DNA from: Megasphaera coli
GTDB lineage: Bacteria > Bacillota > Negativicutes > Veillonellales > Megasphaeraceae
Length of the DNA stretch: 64,000 nucleotides
Assembly (NCBI RefSeq): GCF_900095855.1
Contig: NZ_FMIY01000002.1
Span: forward strand, 549,322 to 613,321
Direction of reading: 5' to 3'
The notes under the pieces are model-generated. The model did not search any database. It was not told where the DNA came from and saw only the letters and a program-made list of their open reading frames with translations. A program made the position numbers and the translations under genes. Positions 41,830 through 51,813 of this stretch are shown here, one piece after another; the stretch's first letter is position 1; each line of letters opens with the position of its first letter.

Positions 41830-42540
41830 TTAAACCGTTTTTAAAATAACCGTTCCGTTGTCCGGCGCACCTTCTTCATAAATAAGAGCAAACAAATCCT
41901 TTACAATTTGCCGCTCCGACCGGGCCGTATCCGCCAGGAAGCCGGCTATCCTCTTTTCATCGAGGCAGCCGGTCAAGCCGTCCGAACAAAGGAGAATGCG
42001 ATCGCCCGGTGCAACCGGGAAATCTCCTCCGTCAACAGGCAGCTCTCGCTCCACACCGACGGCTCGTGTCAATACATGCCTTTGCGGATGCGTTTCCGCC
42101 TCGGCCGCCGTAATGCGGTGTTTGGCCAGTAAATCATGAATAACCGTATGATCCGTTGATATTTGCCGTAATGCACCGCCTTTGGGCAATATATAGATGC
42201 GGCTGTCACCGACATGGGCCCAATAAGCCGTACGATCCGCGACGGCAACGACGGAAAGTGTCGTTCCCATGCCCTGCAGAGACGGATCTATGGCGATTTT
42301 ACTGAGGATACAGTCATTTGCGTAAAGAGCGGCCCTTTTCAATTGTTCTGCAGAACCGTGAGTATAATTGGCAAAATAGAACGCCACTGAATTTACGGCT
42401 GTACGGCTGGCTATTTCGCCGCCTATATAACCGCCCATCCCGTCAGCGACGGCCATAATATCACCGTTTTCACTGATATAAAAGGAATCTTCATTAATGC
42501 TTCGGACCAAACCGATTCGCGATTCCCCGTAAATACCCAA
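41830..42540 (-). CDS. prpC: PP2C-type protein phosphatase
   Basis: A 236-residue Mn-dependent phosphatase that reverses PrkC. Motifs: RSINEDSFYIS, VADGMGGYIGGEIAS (metal Asp), HVGDSRIYIL, LLCSDGLTG, and the C-terminal GAPDNGTVIL. The only start in frame with a ribosome binding site is TTG 42540 (GGAGG about 10 bases upstream); an ATG eight bases earlier runs straight into a stop. Confidence 0.95.
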   Translation of the reverse strand: MGIYGESRIGLVRSINEDSFYISENGDIMAVADGMGGYIGGEIASRTAVNSVAFYFANYTHGSAEQLKRAALYANDCILSKIAIDPSLQGMGTTLSVVAVADRTAYWAHVGDSRIYILPKGGALRQISTDHTVIHDLLAKHRITAAEAETHPQRHVLTRAVGVERELPVDGGDFPVAPGDRILLCSDGLTGCLDEKRIAGFLADTARSERQIVKDLFALIYEEGAPDNGTVILKTV

Positions 42541-42588
42541 AGTTTCACATCCTCCCTGTATCCGTAGTGATACGTGACCGGATCTGTA

Positions 42589-43620
42589 TTACTGCTTCTG
42601 CATGCGTTTTATGCGAAGCTGGCCGCATGCAGCCTGTATATTGCCGCCCATTTCCCGACGTAATGTAATATTGATGCCGTGTTCTTTCAAATATCCTGTA
42701 AAACGACGTATTTCCTTTTGCGAAGGACGGCATAAGCCTACATCATAATTATCGTTAACAGGTATGGCGTTGACCAGTATATTTCTCCCGCCTAAAAGGT
42801 GCCGTAATTCGTCGGCACAGGCAAGCGTACAATTCAAATCTTTAATTAAAATATATTCAAAGGTCACTTTTCTGCCTGTCCGGTCAAAATACCGATCACA
42901 GGCGGTCAAGATATTTTTCAATGTGTATGTATCGGCGACAGGCATAATGGAGCGCCGCAGATTGTCGTTCGGCGCATGCAGGGAAACGGCAAGATTGAGT
43001 GGCAGTCCTTCCGTTGCCAAGCGCTCCATAGCCGGCACAATACCGGAGGTGGACAGTGTCATATTGCGATAGCCGAGATAAAAAGTATCTTTTTCATGGA
43101 TGAGTCGTAAAAAAGAGAGGACATTATCGTAATTCAACAAGGGCTCCCCCGTCCCCATAAGAACAACGGAATGAAGGCCGGCCGTAACATATTTACGAAA
43201 AGCCAAAAGCTGCAATACCATTTCGCCGACTGTCAAATTGCGAATAAAACCGTTTTTCGCGGAGGCGCAGAAAGCACAATTTACGGCACAGCCGACTTGT
43301 GACGAAAGACAGACGGAGTTGCCGTAAGCGTGTTTCATAAGTACCGTTTCCACGGTCTGCCCGTCATAAAATTCCAGCAGCAGCTTCACCGTGTTGTCGT
43401 CCGGCGCTTTTTGTATATCTGCAAGCACGGGAAAGCAAATGGGCAGCTCCCCGGCAAGGGTTTCTCTGTCTCCCTGCGGCAGAAGGGTCATTTCATGCCA
43501 GGAAAAAACGTTCTGTTTGTATATGTAGTGCAAAATTTGGTCGGCTCTGAATTTTTTTATCCCTCGTTCGACAAGGAATGCCTGCAGGTCCGCCCTGTTC
43601 ATAGCAAAAATATCGTTCAT
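42589..43620 (-). CDS. rlmN: 23S rRNA/tRNA adenine C2-methyltransferase
   Basis: A 343-residue radical-SAM enzyme modifying A2503 of 23S rRNA. The iron-sulfur motif is CAVNCAFC in VGCAVNCAFCASAKNGF (about 110); GTGEPLLNYDNV and SLHAPNDNLRRSIMPV follow; the covalent cysteine is in a C-terminal AACGQL. ATG 43620 follows AAAAAGGAATAGG; a longer frame runs into rsmB. Near the N-terminus the 'YKQNVFSWHEMTLLP' segment is typical. Confidence 0.96.
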   Translation of the reverse strand: MNDIFAMNRADLQAFLVERGIKKFRADQILHYIYKQNVFSWHEMTLLPQGDRETLAGELPICFPVLADIQKAPDDNTVKLLLEFYDGQTVETVLMKHAYGNSVCLSSQVGCAVNCAFCASAKNGFIRNLTVGEMVLQLLAFRKYVTAGLHSVVLMGTGEPLLNYDNVLSFLRLIHEKDTFYLGYRNMTLSTSGIVPAMERLATEGLPLNLAVSLHAPNDNLRRSIMPVADTYTLKNILTACDRYFDRTGRKVTFEYILIKDLNCTLACADELRHLLGGRNILVNAIPVNDNYDVGLCRPSQKEIRRFTGYLKEHGINITLRREMGGNIQAACGQLRIKRMQKQ

Positions 43621-43621
43621 C

Positions 43622-44950
43622 CTATTCCTTTTTCTTAAGCTTGGCAATGAAAAAGCCGTCCAATCCGTCCCTCTGCGGCAAAATTCGCAAGTACGGTTCA
43701 TCATGAGAAAAACCGAGTTCCGTACCGACGGGAATTACTTCAAATTCTTTATGGCGTTGCAGGAAATCGCCGACGACGGCACCGTTTTCTTCTTCATTTA
43801 TAGTACACGTACTGTATACCAGCGTACCGCCGAGCTTTACACATTGCGCGGCACTTTCCAGAATACGCCTCTGTAAGGCCGGCAAGGGCTTTATATCTTC
43901 CGGCCGTTTCCGCCAGCGCAAATCCGGCTTATGACGTAAAATGCCGAGTCCCGAACAGGGCGCATCAACAAGCACGCAGTCCGCCTTATCAGTGTAAAGG
44001 GACCCTATTTTTTCCGCATCCTGCAGAACGACTTTTATATTCTTCAACCCCAGGCGAACCGCATTTTCTTCAATCAATTTCAATTTATGAGCGTATATGT
44101 CAAAGGCATATACGCGGCAGGTTTCCCCGCCGAGTGCGGCCAAATGAGTAGCTTTACCGCCCGGCGCGGCGCAGAGATCAAAAATAATGTTCCCCGGCTG
44201 CGGCCCCACAATATGGGCTGCCAATTGGGACGGCTCGTCCTGAATGAGTTCTAAGCCTTCAGCAACAATGCGCAGCTTATGAATCCCCGGATTGGTATCC
44301 AGGTAAATACCTTCCGGCGCGTGCTCCGCCGCGCGGCAGATAAAACCGTGCGCACGCAACCGTTCCATCAGGCCGGCCCGCGATATACGATTCGTATTGG
44401 CGCGAATGCACAGGGGCGGAACCGTATCAAAGTAGCGGCATAAAGCTGCCGTTTCCTCTTCGCCGAAATCTTTCAGCCACTTTCTGATCAACCAGGCCTG
44501 TTGATGGTATGTAAGCGATAAGTGCATTACCAAGTCGTCTTCCGGCCCGGGAACGACCAACTCATCCCGGCGTCGCAGACTGCCGCGCAATAAGGCATTG
44601 ACAAAGCGTGACATCCCCGTATTGCCGAACCGTTTCGCAGCCGTAACCGCTTCATTGCAGGCTGCCGACGGCGGCACCCGATCCATAAAAAAAAGCTGAT
44701 ATAAACCGATTCGCAAAACAGCCAGACACACGGGATCGAGTTTTTCCGCCCTACGCGTGCCGAGGCGGTTGACGATCCAGTCTAAATAATTCAAAGAGCG
44801 CAGAGTACCGTATACGAGTTCCGTATAAAAGCGGCGCTCGCGATCGTCGAATTTTTGTTTTTTTATTGTCTGCGATACGGCAATATTGCTGTATGCGCCG
44901 TCCTTACAAACGGCCAAGAGCGTATGAAATGCGGCAGTGCGCGCGTCCAT
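43622..44950 (-). CDS. rsmB: 16S rRNA m5C967 methyltransferase
   Basis: A 442-residue enzyme. An N-terminal NusB-like RNA-binding domain (about 1-130) is followed by a Rossmann methyltransferase: DLCAAPGGKATHLA (SAM loop, about 259-272), DAPCSGLGILRHKPD and YSTCTINEEEN with its two catalytic cysteines. It lies between fmt and rlmN, the usual order. Confidence 0.97.
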   Translation of the reverse strand: MDARTAAFHTLLAVCKDGAYSNIAVSQTIKKQKFDDRERRFYTELVYGTLRSLNYLDWIVNRLGTRRAEKLDPVCLAVLRIGLYQLFFMDRVPPSAACNEAVTAAKRFGNTGMSRFVNALLRGSLRRRDELVVPGPEDDLVMHLSLTYHQQAWLIRKWLKDFGEEETAALCRYFDTVPPLCIRANTNRISRAGLMERLRAHGFICRAAEHAPEGIYLDTNPGIHKLRIVAEGLELIQDEPSQLAAHIVGPQPGNIIFDLCAAPGGKATHLAALGGETCRVYAFDIYAHKLKLIEENAVRLGLKNIKVVLQDAEKIGSLYTDKADCVLVDAPCSGLGILRHKPDLRWRKRPEDIKPLPALQRRILESAAQCVKLGGTLVYSTCTINEEENGAVVGDFLQRHKEFEVIPVGTELGFSHDEPYLRILPQRDGLDGFFIAKLKKKE

Positions 44951-44971
44951 ATATATTCTCCAGTCATATGC

Positions 44972-45904
44972 TTATGAATTTGTCAGCATCATATCCGTGT
45001 CGATATGACGGCTCCGCAAAAATTGTGCCGTCGTCATGCGTTTACGGCTTTCAGGCTGTACTTCTTTAACAGCGAGAGCATCTTTACCGGTCTGGACGAT
45101 GAAGGTATTCTTCGTTACACCAATAACCGTTCCCGGTGCCGCATCATTTCCCCCCGCTATGTCGGCGGCCCAAATTTTTAAGCGCTTACCGTCCATAAAT
45201 GTATACGCACCGGGCTGCGGATCCAGGGCACGCAGCCTGCGCTCGATGACGACGGCTTCATCAGTCCAGTCGATCAGAGCCAGCGATTTGTCAATTTTTG
45301 CCGTATACGTCGCGAGTTCAGGGTTTTGAGGAGATGCCTTCTTTTCATATGCAGCCAAATCCCGCAACACCGTGCAGAGTGTCTCCTTTCCTAAAACGGC
45401 CAACTTTTCAAAGAGCGTTGCCGCCGTTTCTGCCGGAGCAACGGGTATCATTGCCTGTGTCAATATATCGCCCGTGTCCATACCTTCATCAAGACGCATG
45501 ACGGAAACACCCGTTACGGTGTCTCCCGCGAGGAGCGCATATTGTATGGGCGCGGCACCGCGATATTTAGGCAATAACGACGCATGCACATTAAGACAGC
45601 CGTGCGGTGCCGCCGTCAAAAGGGCAGGCGGCAATATTTTTCCGTACGCAATGACGACGATTACCTCCGGCCGAAGGCGGCGAAAGCCGTCGATTACGGC
45701 CTCATCCCGCAGCGTCAACGGCTGGAAAACGGGCAGGCCCAACTCGACGGCCTTCGTCTTGACGGGCGAAAAAGAAAAGGATTTGCCTCGGCCGCGCTGT
45801 TTATCCGGTTGTGTTACGACACCTGCGATTTCATGCCCCGCTTCCGCTAAGGAGGCTAAAGAAGGGACGGAAAAATCGGGTGTACCCATAAATAAAATTC
45901 TCAT
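44972..45904 (-). CDS. fmt: Methionyl-tRNA formyltransferase
   Basis: A 310-residue enzyme that formylates initiator Met-tRNA. MRILFMGTPDFSVPSL at the start, the formyl-transfer loop HASLLPKYRGAAPIQYALL (about 108-126, Asn-His-Asp centre with NVHASLLP), and GVSVMRLDEGMDTGDIL. The ATG overlaps the def stop region by one base; def and fmt act in sequence on new proteins. Confidence 0.97.
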   Translation of the reverse strand: MRILFMGTPDFSVPSLASLAEAGHEIAGVVTQPDKQRGRGKSFSFSPVKTKAVELGLPVFQPLTLRDEAVIDGFRRLRPEVIVVIAYGKILPPALLTAAPHGCLNVHASLLPKYRGAAPIQYALLAGDTVTGVSVMRLDEGMDTGDILTQAMIPVAPAETAATLFEKLAVLGKETLCTVLRDLAAYEKKASPQNPELATYTAKIDKSLALIDWTDEAVVIERRLRALDPQPGAYTFMDGKRLKIWAADIAGGNDAAPGTVIGVTKNTFIVQTGKDALAVKEVQPESRKRMTTAQFLRSRHIDTDMMLTNS

Positions 45905-46368
45905 TATGCTTCGTCCACTTTGCGTAAATTCACGGCTTTTTCCGTAAATAAATGACCTGCCAGGTGATCCATTTCATGCTGAAAAATACGCGCTAAAAAT
46001 CCTTCCGGCTCATAGATTACCGCTTTGCCGTAGCGATTTTTCGCGCGCACTTTAATCTTCGTATAGCGCCGCACATCTCCGTATATGCCCGGGACGCTTA
46101 AGCATCCTTCCGGTCCGTATTCCATTTCTTCCGAAGTCTCAAGAAGTTCCGGATTAATCAGCTCAATTAAGCCGCTGCCGTCATCAAGGACGATTAATTG
46201 AAGGGATTCGTTTATTTGCGGCGCCGCCAAGCCTACGCCTTCGGCGGCATACATGGTCGTCGCCATATCGTCAAGAAGCCGTTTAATACGTTTCGTTATG
46301 GTTTTTACAGGCTCTGCAGCCGTAGCCAGTACGGGCGCACCGGCTTTAACAATGCGTAAAGACGCCAT
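45904..46368 (-). CDS. def: Peptide deformylase
   Basis: A 154-residue metalloprotease removing N-formyl groups. All three motifs: GVGLAAPQI (about 46-54), EGCLSVPG (about 87-94, metal Cys) and QHEMDHLAG (about 129-137). GGGAGAAAG precedes the ATG. It is the first gene after a likely internal promoter. Confidence 0.98.
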   Translation of the reverse strand: MASLRIVKAGAPVLATAAEPVKTITKRIKRLLDDMATTMYAAEGVGLAAPQINESLQLIVLDDGSGLIELINPELLETSEEMEYGPEGCLSVPGIYGDVRRYTKIKVRAKNRYGKAVIYEPEGFLARIFQHEMDHLAGHLFTEKAVNLRKVDEA

Positions 46369-46407
46369 TTATACTTTCTCCCATATATTTTTTCTCAATG
46401 TATCCCT

Positions 46408-46413
46408 ATTATA
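46408..46413 (-). promoter_or_regulatory. -10 element before def
   Basis: On the - strand TATAAT, about 40 bases before the def ATG; no good -35 is visible. It would drive def-fmt-rsmB-rlmN-prpC-prkC-rsgA-rpe. Confidence 0.4.
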
Positions 46414-46445
46414 TCCCATTTCCTACAGTAATACCATAGCACATG

Positions 46446-46472
46446 TAGACCCGGCTCAAAAGGCCGGGTCTA
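46446..46472 (-). other. Hairpin overlapping the end of priA
   Basis: TAGACCCGGC and GCCGGGTCTA form a perfect 10-bp stem whose loop contains the priA stop codon. The tail lacks a T-run, so it may protect or pause the transcript rather than end it. Confidence 0.5.
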
Positions 46473-48828
46473 CGTCAATGAGAATACCTCTTTGCCAAAA
46501 GGCGGCTTCTCTCCGTATATACAGTTTTACGGCGCTAAGATCCGTATGGCGCAGTAAAAGGGCGATTCTGTAACGGTTGCGAATTTTTTTGATCATGTCC
46601 ACATAAGGACCGACTATTTCTAAAGCTTCGTCACCGCAGCTGTCTTTATGTCGGCACAGTAAATCATACAAATGATTCCCCTTCTGCCAAAGCGTCTGTT
46701 CAACTTCGTCCGTAATCATGATTTTCATGAGTTTTTTAAAGGGCGGATACGCAAGCTCACGGCGAAATTTGATTTCTTCTTCATAAAAAGCCGCGTAGTC
46801 CTGGGCTTTGCTGTAAGCTATAACATAGTGGTCCGGCGCGTAGGTCTGCATGACGACACGGCCCGGAACGTCGCCGCGCCCGGCCCGTCCGGCAGCCTGC
46901 GTGAGAAGCTGAAAGGTTCGTTCTCCGGCCATGTACGACGGCAGATTCAGGAGACTGTCCGCCGCCAATATACCTACGGCTGCCACACCGGGAAAGTCGT
47001 GACCCTTGGCGACCATCTGCGTCCCCAGGAGGATGTCGAATTCATGCCGGCGAAAAGCTTCGATAATCACGTCGGCGCTGTTTTTACGCTTCGTCGTATC
47101 CTGGTCGAGACGGACGATGCGGGCCGCCGGAAAGAGCTCTTTCAGCTTAGCTTCCACCTTTTCCGTGCCGGCACCGAAAAATTTGATATATTTGCTGCCG
47201 CAATTCGGACAAAGCGCAGGAACCTCTTTTACGGCATCACAATAATGGCAGCGCAGACCGTCAGCCGCTTTATGATATACCATGGGCACATCGCACGTAT
47301 CGCATTTGACGACATAACCGCACTTGCGGCACATGACGAAAGTCGAAAAGCCCCGCCTGTTCAAGAGAACAATAGCCTGCTTTCCGGCGCGCAGCGTTTC
47401 CGCCAGAAGATCCGCCAATTTATCGGAAAGAACCCCGTAATTTCCCAGTGCCAACTCTTCCCGCATATCGGCAATAGCGATTTGCGGCAGCGGCCTGTTG
47501 CGGACGCGGCGGCTCAGCTCAATAAGTCCGTACGTACCGTCGAGAGCCCGTTTATAATCGGAAACGGACGGCGTTGCGCTGCCGAGTACGACGGGACAAC
47601 CGTAATAAGCCGCACGGCGGCGCGCCACGTTGACGGCATGATAGCGCGGTGCTTCTTCCTGTTTATAAGAGCCGTCATGTTCTTCATCGACGATGACCAG
47701 TCCCAAATCTGCAAAAGCCGTAAACACGGCCGACCTTGCTCCGATACAAATATGACTTTCTCCCTTTGCCATGCGGCGACAGTTATTACGCCGTTCTCCT
47801 TTGGAGAGGCGGCTGTGCATGACGACGATGTCATCTCCGAAACGGGCCGTAAAGCGGCGCACAATCTGTCCGGTCAGGCCGATTTCCGGTACGAGGATGA
47901 GCACCTGCTTACCTGCGGCAATGACGTCTTTTGCAAGGCGTAAGTACACTTCCGTCTTACCGCTGCCCGTGACGCCGCGGAGGAGCCATGTCTTTTTCTG
48001 ATCTCCCTCTTGTATGCGCCTGACGGCTCTTTCCTGTTCCGGCATGAGCTGCCACGCCGTATCTTTCCCTTTGGCGACATCTACATAGGTCGTCTCCTTC
48101 TCCCGCTCGGCCCATTTGGCAAATCCGGCGTTAACCAGCTTTTTTGCCGTATCGCGACTGAAACCTTCCGCCATGAGCTCACGCAAAGGAACTTCTCCTT
48201 TTTCCGCAAGCAGAACCAGCAGGGCTGCCTGTTTTCGTTTTCTCATCAATACGCCGTCCCTGTCGCCATGCTCAAATACCAGCCATTTTTCCGTTTTGGC
48301 GGCTACGGCGTTACGCAGGTTTTCATACCGCACGAGGACGCCCTGCGCGAGAAGCCCTTCGACAAGAACCGGCGTAAAACGCTTGTACACATTCTTTTCC
48401 AAAGCATCATCGTGACTGCGCACGTATGAAAGTATCTCTTCTTCCTCAGCCGTTCCCGCATAGTCGGGCTTACCGAGTCCAAGTGTATATTCCCGTGCCA
48501 ACCCCTGTTTATCAATAAGAAAAAGACGCAGGGCGTCGGCAAAATTGCAAAGGTAGTATTTACTTATCCAAAGAGCCGTATCGAGAATTTCATCCTGCGC
48601 GCCTGTCTGCGGCGAGAGGACAGTCAGGACAGGCTTCAGCGTATATGCCGTCTCTTCTCCCGCCTCGGGGCCTACGGCAATAACGATACCTTCTTCATAC
48701 CGCTTGCCGAAAGGCACGAGGACACGGCTTCCCGCCTTAACCTGCGCTTCAATTTCGGGCGGCACGATATAGGTAAAGGCCTTTTGCAGTCGTTTGGCCG
48801 TAATATTGATAATAATCTGAGCAATCAT
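46456..48828 (-). CDS. priA: Primosomal replication restart helicase PriA
   Basis: A 790-residue superfamily 2 helicase that reloads the replisome at broken forks. N-terminal 3'-DNA-binding domain, Walker A GVTGSGKTEVYL (about 283), DEEH box (VDEEHDGSYKQ), and eight zinc cysteines (CRKCGYVVKCDTC...CHYC...CPNC, about 508-552). ATG 48828 has GGGAG five bases upstream; a longer frame starting at 48855 lies in the metK terminator. Confidence 0.97.
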   Translation of the reverse strand: MIAQIIINITAKRLQKAFTYIVPPEIEAQVKAGSRVLVPFGKRYEEGIVIAVGPEAGEETAYTLKPVLTVLSPQTGAQDEILDTALWISKYYLCNFADALRLFLIDKQGLAREYTLGLGKPDYAGTAEEEEILSYVRSHDDALEKNVYKRFTPVLVEGLLAQGVLVRYENLRNAVAAKTEKWLVFEHGDRDGVLMRKRKQAALLVLLAEKGEVPLRELMAEGFSRDTAKKLVNAGFAKWAEREKETTYVDVAKGKDTAWQLMPEQERAVRRIQEGDQKKTWLLRGVTGSGKTEVYLRLAKDVIAAGKQVLILVPEIGLTGQIVRRFTARFGDDIVVMHSRLSKGERRNNCRRMAKGESHICIGARSAVFTAFADLGLVIVDEEHDGSYKQEEAPRYHAVNVARRRAAYYGCPVVLGSATPSVSDYKRALDGTYGLIELSRRVRNRPLPQIAIADMREELALGNYGVLSDKLADLLAETLRAGKQAIVLLNRRGFSTFVMCRKCGYVVKCDTCDVPMVYHKAADGLRCHYCDAVKEVPALCPNCGSKYIKFFGAGTEKVEAKLKELFPAARIVRLDQDTTKRKNSADVIIEAFRRHEFDILLGTQMVAKGHDFPGVAAVGILAADSLLNLPSYMAGERTFQLLTQAAGRAGRGDVPGRVVMQTYAPDHYVIAYSKAQDYAAFYEEEIKFRRELAYPPFKKLMKIMITDEVEQTLWQKGNHLYDLLCRHKDSCGDEALEIVGPYVDMIKKIRNRYRIALLLRHTDLSAVKLYIRREAAFWQRGILIDVDPAF

Positions 48829-48840
48829 GGCAACTCCCGA

Positions 48841-48871
48841 AAAGAGGGGAGACACAATGGCCTCCCCTCTT
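48841..48871 (-). terminator. Terminator after metK
   Basis: On the - strand AGAGGGGAG and CTCCCCTCT form a perfect 9-bp stem followed by TTTT, just before the priA ribosome binding site. Confidence 0.82.
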
Positions 48872-48884
48872 ATGTGGACAATAC

Positions 48885-50078
48885 TTATACTCTCGCTTCT
48901 TTGCGAAGGATTTCAGCTTTATCCGTCTTTTCCCACGGCAAGTCGAGATCGTTGCGGCCGAAATGACCGTAAGCGGCAACTTGTTTGTAAAGCGGTTTCT
49001 GTAAGTCGAGCATACTGATAATACCGGCCGGACGCAAGTCAAAGTGTTTGCGAATGAGGTCAACCATAGTCCGGTGATCGCATTTGCCCGTGCCGAAGGT
49101 TTCGACGTGAATCGAAACGGGATGGGCTACGCCGATGGCGTAAGCCAGCTGCAGTTCACATTTGTCCGCAAGGCCTGCGGCAACGATGTTCTTTGCCACA
49201 TAACGCGCTGCATATGCTGCCGAACGGTCCACCTTCGTAGGATCCTTACCGGAAAAAGCGCCGCCGCCGTGACGAGCCATGCCGCCGTATGTATCGACGA
49301 TGATCTTACGGCCCGTAAGGCCTGCGTCCCCTTGAGGCCCGCCGATAACGAAACGTCCGGTCGGGTTGATAAAAAGTTTTGTCTTTTCATCGAAGAGCTG
49401 ATCCGATAATTCCGCCTTAATAACGTATTCGAGGATGTCCTTTTCAATCTGTTCGCGCGTTACTTCCGGACCGTGCTGCGTGGAAATAACAATGGTATCG
49501 ATATGAACGGGCTTGCCGTTTTCATCGTATTCTACGGTAACCTGCGTCTTGCCGTCCGGGCGGAGATAGGTCAAAACACCGTCTTTACGAATTTTTGCCA
49601 GGCGGCGTGCCAAACGATGTGCCAAGGAAATAGGCAGGGGCATGTATTCTTCCGTTTCGTTCGTCGCATAACCGAACATAAGTCCCTGATCACCGGCGCC
49701 GATAGCATCAAAAGCGTCCGTATTGCCTGACTTGGCTTCCTGTGCCTTGTCGACACCCATGGCGATATCCGAAGACTGTTCGTCCAAGGACACGAGAATG
49801 CCGCACGTATCGCAGTCGAAGCCGTATTTTGCCCGCGTATAACCGATGTTGCGAACCGTTTCACGAATGATGTGCGGAATGTCGACATAGCACTTTGTGG
49901 AGATTTCGCCTACTACATGAACGAGCCCCGTCGTAACGAGCGTTTCGCAAGCTACGCGAGCGTCTTTGTCGTTTGCCAGAATGGCATCCAAAATGCTGTC
50001 CGAAATTTGGTCGGCCATTTTATCGGGATGACCTTCCGTTACGGATTCGGACGTAAAAAATTCATGATTTTCTGCCAT
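48885..50078 (-). CDS. metK: S-adenosylmethionine synthetase
   Basis: A 397-residue tetrameric enzyme making SAM from methionine and ATP. Motifs: [18 protein letters not shown] (about 14-31), [12 protein letters not shown] (about 124-135), [22 protein letters not shown] (about 260-281). Controlled by a SAM-I riboswitch and closed by its own terminator, it forms an independent unit between coaBC and priA. Confidence 0.98.
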   Translation of the reverse strand: MAENHEFFTSESVTEGHPDKMADQISDSILDAILANDKDARVACETLVTTGLVHVVGEISTKCYVDIPHIIRETVRNIGYTRAKYGFDCDTCGILVSLDEQSSDIAMGVDKAQEAKSGNTDAFDAIGAGDQGLMFGYATNETEEYMPLPISLAHRLARRLAKIRKDGVLTYLRPDGKTQVTVEYDENGKPVHIDTIVISTQHGPEVTREQIEKDILEYVIKAELSDQLFDEKTKLFINPTGRFVIGGPQGDAGLTGRKIIVDTYGGMARHGGGAFSGKDPTKVDRSAAYAARYVAKNIVAAGLADKCELQLAYAIGVAHPVSIHVETFGTGKCDHRTMVDLIRKHFDLRPAGIISMLDLQKPLYKQVAAYGHFGRNDLDLPWEKTDKAEILRKEARV

Positions 50079-50104
50079 ATTATAAGCTCCTTCCGATTAT
50101 TCCC

Positions 50105-50132
50105 AAAAAAAGCCCCTCTACAAAAGAGGGGC
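50105..50132 (-). terminator. SAM-I riboswitch terminator
   Basis: On the - strand GCCCCTCT and AGAGGGGC pair perfectly, followed by seven T: the transcription-stop arm of the riboswitch. Confidence 0.93.
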
Positions 50133-50140
50133 AAAATTAC

Positions 50141-50237
50141 CCATCTTCCAGTCATTCCGACTGTTGGACTTAGCACCTTTACTGTGAGCAGGTTGCTGCG
50201 GCGTCATCGGGCCAATCCCTCTGCCGACTCTTGATGG
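50141..50237 (-). ncRNA. SAM-I riboswitch (S-box)
   Basis: On the - strand the S-box order is clear: ATCAAGAG, GAGGGATTGGCCCGATGA, GCCGCAGCAACC, GGTGCTAAGTCC and GGAAGATGG. P1 is CCATC/GATGG (50233-50237 with 50141-50145). SAM binding should favour the terminator and repress metK. Confidence 0.96.
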
Positions 50238-50264
50238 AACGGTATGTTGTTTTGACTGATACTT

Positions 50265-50293
50265 ATTATAAGGCACATAGGCCCGTATTGCAA
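50265..50293 (-). promoter_or_regulatory. metK leader promoter
   Basis: On the - strand TTGCAA (50288-50293), 17 bases, TATAAT (50265-50270), about 28 bases before the SAM aptamer. Confidence 0.85.
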
Positions 50294-50353
50294 GCAGTAA
50301 ATTTTACGATCCTGTTTTCGCCCATAGTGAGCCGCTTACCTCACGACGGCAAA

Positions 50354-51568
50354 TTATTTTTGACTCGTTTTTTCTTTATAAATCCGGGCGACACGAGCAA
50401 TTATTTCCTTTGCCAATTCATCCTTGGTCATTATCTCCAGCGGCTCCGTCGTGCCGTCAGGATACAGGAAGGTCGCAATATTGGTCGAACCTTTAAAACC
50501 GGCCCCCTGTGCCGTCACATCATTGGCGATGAGCATATCCAGATTTTTTTTCTTCAATTTTGCCTGCCCGTAGGCCGTCACATTCTCCGTTTCCGCCGCA
50601 AAACCGACGAGAACCTGCCCGGCCTTACGCCGGCCCAGTTCATAAAGAATATCCGGGTTCTTGACCATATGCAAGGTCAAGTCGCCGCCCGTCTTTTTAA
50701 TTTTCTGCGTCGCCTTGTGTTCGGGCCTGTAATCGGCAACGGCCGCCGCCTTTATGACGATATGGCAATCATCATAAAGACTATCGACGGCTTCTTTCAT
50801 TTCACCAGTCGTCGTCACATCAACACGCGTTACGGCACAAGGCGTAGGCAAATCGGTTGGCGCCGCTACGAGCGTAACGTTCGCACCTGCCGCGGCGGCG
50901 GATTTTGCGATGGCAAAACCCATGCGCCCGCTCGAATGATTGCCGATGTAGCGCACGGGATCAAGCGCTTCCCGCGTGCCGCCGGCCGTAACAATAACCT
51001 TCAGGTTTTTTAAGAGCTCGGTCCGGCCCGTTACGTGCTCAATATATTCGACAATGCGCTCCGGTTCGGGCAGCCTGCCCGTTCCGCACGTACCGCAGGC
51101 CAACATTCCCGCATCGGGATCCATAATCAGGTAGCCGTGAGCCCGCAATTTGGCGAGGTTTTCCTGTACAATCGGATTGTCGAACATATTCGTATTCATA
51201 GCCGGTGCAAGCAAAACGGGCGCCGTCGTCGCCATAACGGCCGTCGTTGCCAAATCATCGGCAATACCGCCGGCTATTTTTCCGATAATATTGGCCGTAG
51301 CCGGAGCGACGACAAAGATGTCGGCCCATTGTGCCAGGGCGATGTGTTCCACGCGAAACTCGGACACGTCATCGAACATGGACAGCGCCACGGGATTTCC
51401 CGATATTTCCCGCAATGTCAAGGGCGTAATGAACTCCGCCGCATGAGCCGTCATGATACACTTCACTTCCGCTCCGGCCTTGCGCAGGCGGCCGGCTATA
51501 ACGGCCGCTTTATAAGCGGCTATGCCGCCGCTTACGACGAGGACGACCTTTTTATGTGTGAGCGACAT
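50354..51568 (-). CDS. coaBC: Phosphopantothenoylcysteine decarboxylase / synthetase
   Basis: A 404-residue bifunctional coenzyme A biosynthesis enzyme. The CoaC flavoprotein half has GGIAAYKAA, APATANIIGKIAGGIADDL and PAMNTNMFDNP, with ACGTCGTGRLPEPE near its end; the CoaB half begins VIVTAGGTREALDPVRYIGN and has GRMGFAIAKSAAAAGANV and AAVADYRP. ATG 51568 has AAAGGGTG upstream; a longer frame reaches into rpoZ. Confidence 0.97.
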   Translation of the reverse strand: MSLTHKKVVLVVSGGIAAYKAAVIAGRLRKAGAEVKCIMTAHAAEFITPLTLREISGNPVALSMFDDVSEFRVEHIALAQWADIFVVAPATANIIGKIAGGIADDLATTAVMATTAPVLLAPAMNTNMFDNPIVQENLAKLRAHGYLIMDPDAGMLACGTCGTGRLPEPERIVEYIEHVTGRTELLKNLKVIVTAGGTREALDPVRYIGNHSSGRMGFAIAKSAAAAGANVTLVAAPTDLPTPCAVTRVDVTTTGEMKEAVDSLYDDCHIVIKAAAVADYRPEHKATQKIKKTGGDLTLHMVKNPDILYELGRRKAGQVLVGFAAETENVTAYGQAKLKKKNLDMLIANDVTAQGAGFKGSTNIATFLYPDGTTEPLEIMTKDELAKEIIARVARIYKEKTSQK

Positions 51569-51584
51569 AGAAGACACCCTTTCC

Positions 51585-51794
51585 CTATTTAATGCCTGCC
51601 TGCGGCGTTTCGTACGTAATCTTTCCTTCATCAATTTCATCCATGGCGATGGAAACGACTTTATTCGTGTTCGTGCTGACAAAAGGTGCATCACCGTCCG
51701 TAAGTTCGCGCGCACGCTTTGCCGCCAACGTTACGAGAGTATACTTGCTGTCCACCTTCTGCATTAATGATTCCAATGTCGGTTTAATTAACAT
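51585..51794 (-). CDS. rpoZ: RNA polymerase omega subunit
   Basis: A 69-residue subunit that aids RNA polymerase assembly. Features: PTLESLMQKVDSKYTLVTLAAKRARELTDG with the conserved AKRAREL helix, and AMDEIDEGKITYE. It lies between gmk and coaBC as in most Firmicutes. Confidence 0.96.
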   Translation of the reverse strand: MLIKPTLESLMQKVDSKYTLVTLAAKRARELTDGDAPFVSTNTNKVVSIAMDEIDEGKITYETPQAGIK

Positions 51795-51813
51795 AATCCT
51801 TCATCTCTCCCGT

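Noticed and set aside
46446-46472. Perfect hairpin as an intrinsic terminator of priA
   Set aside because: No T-run follows on the - strand; kept only as a hairpin.
46672-47943. 423-residue + strand ORF
   Set aside because: Antisense shadow of priA.
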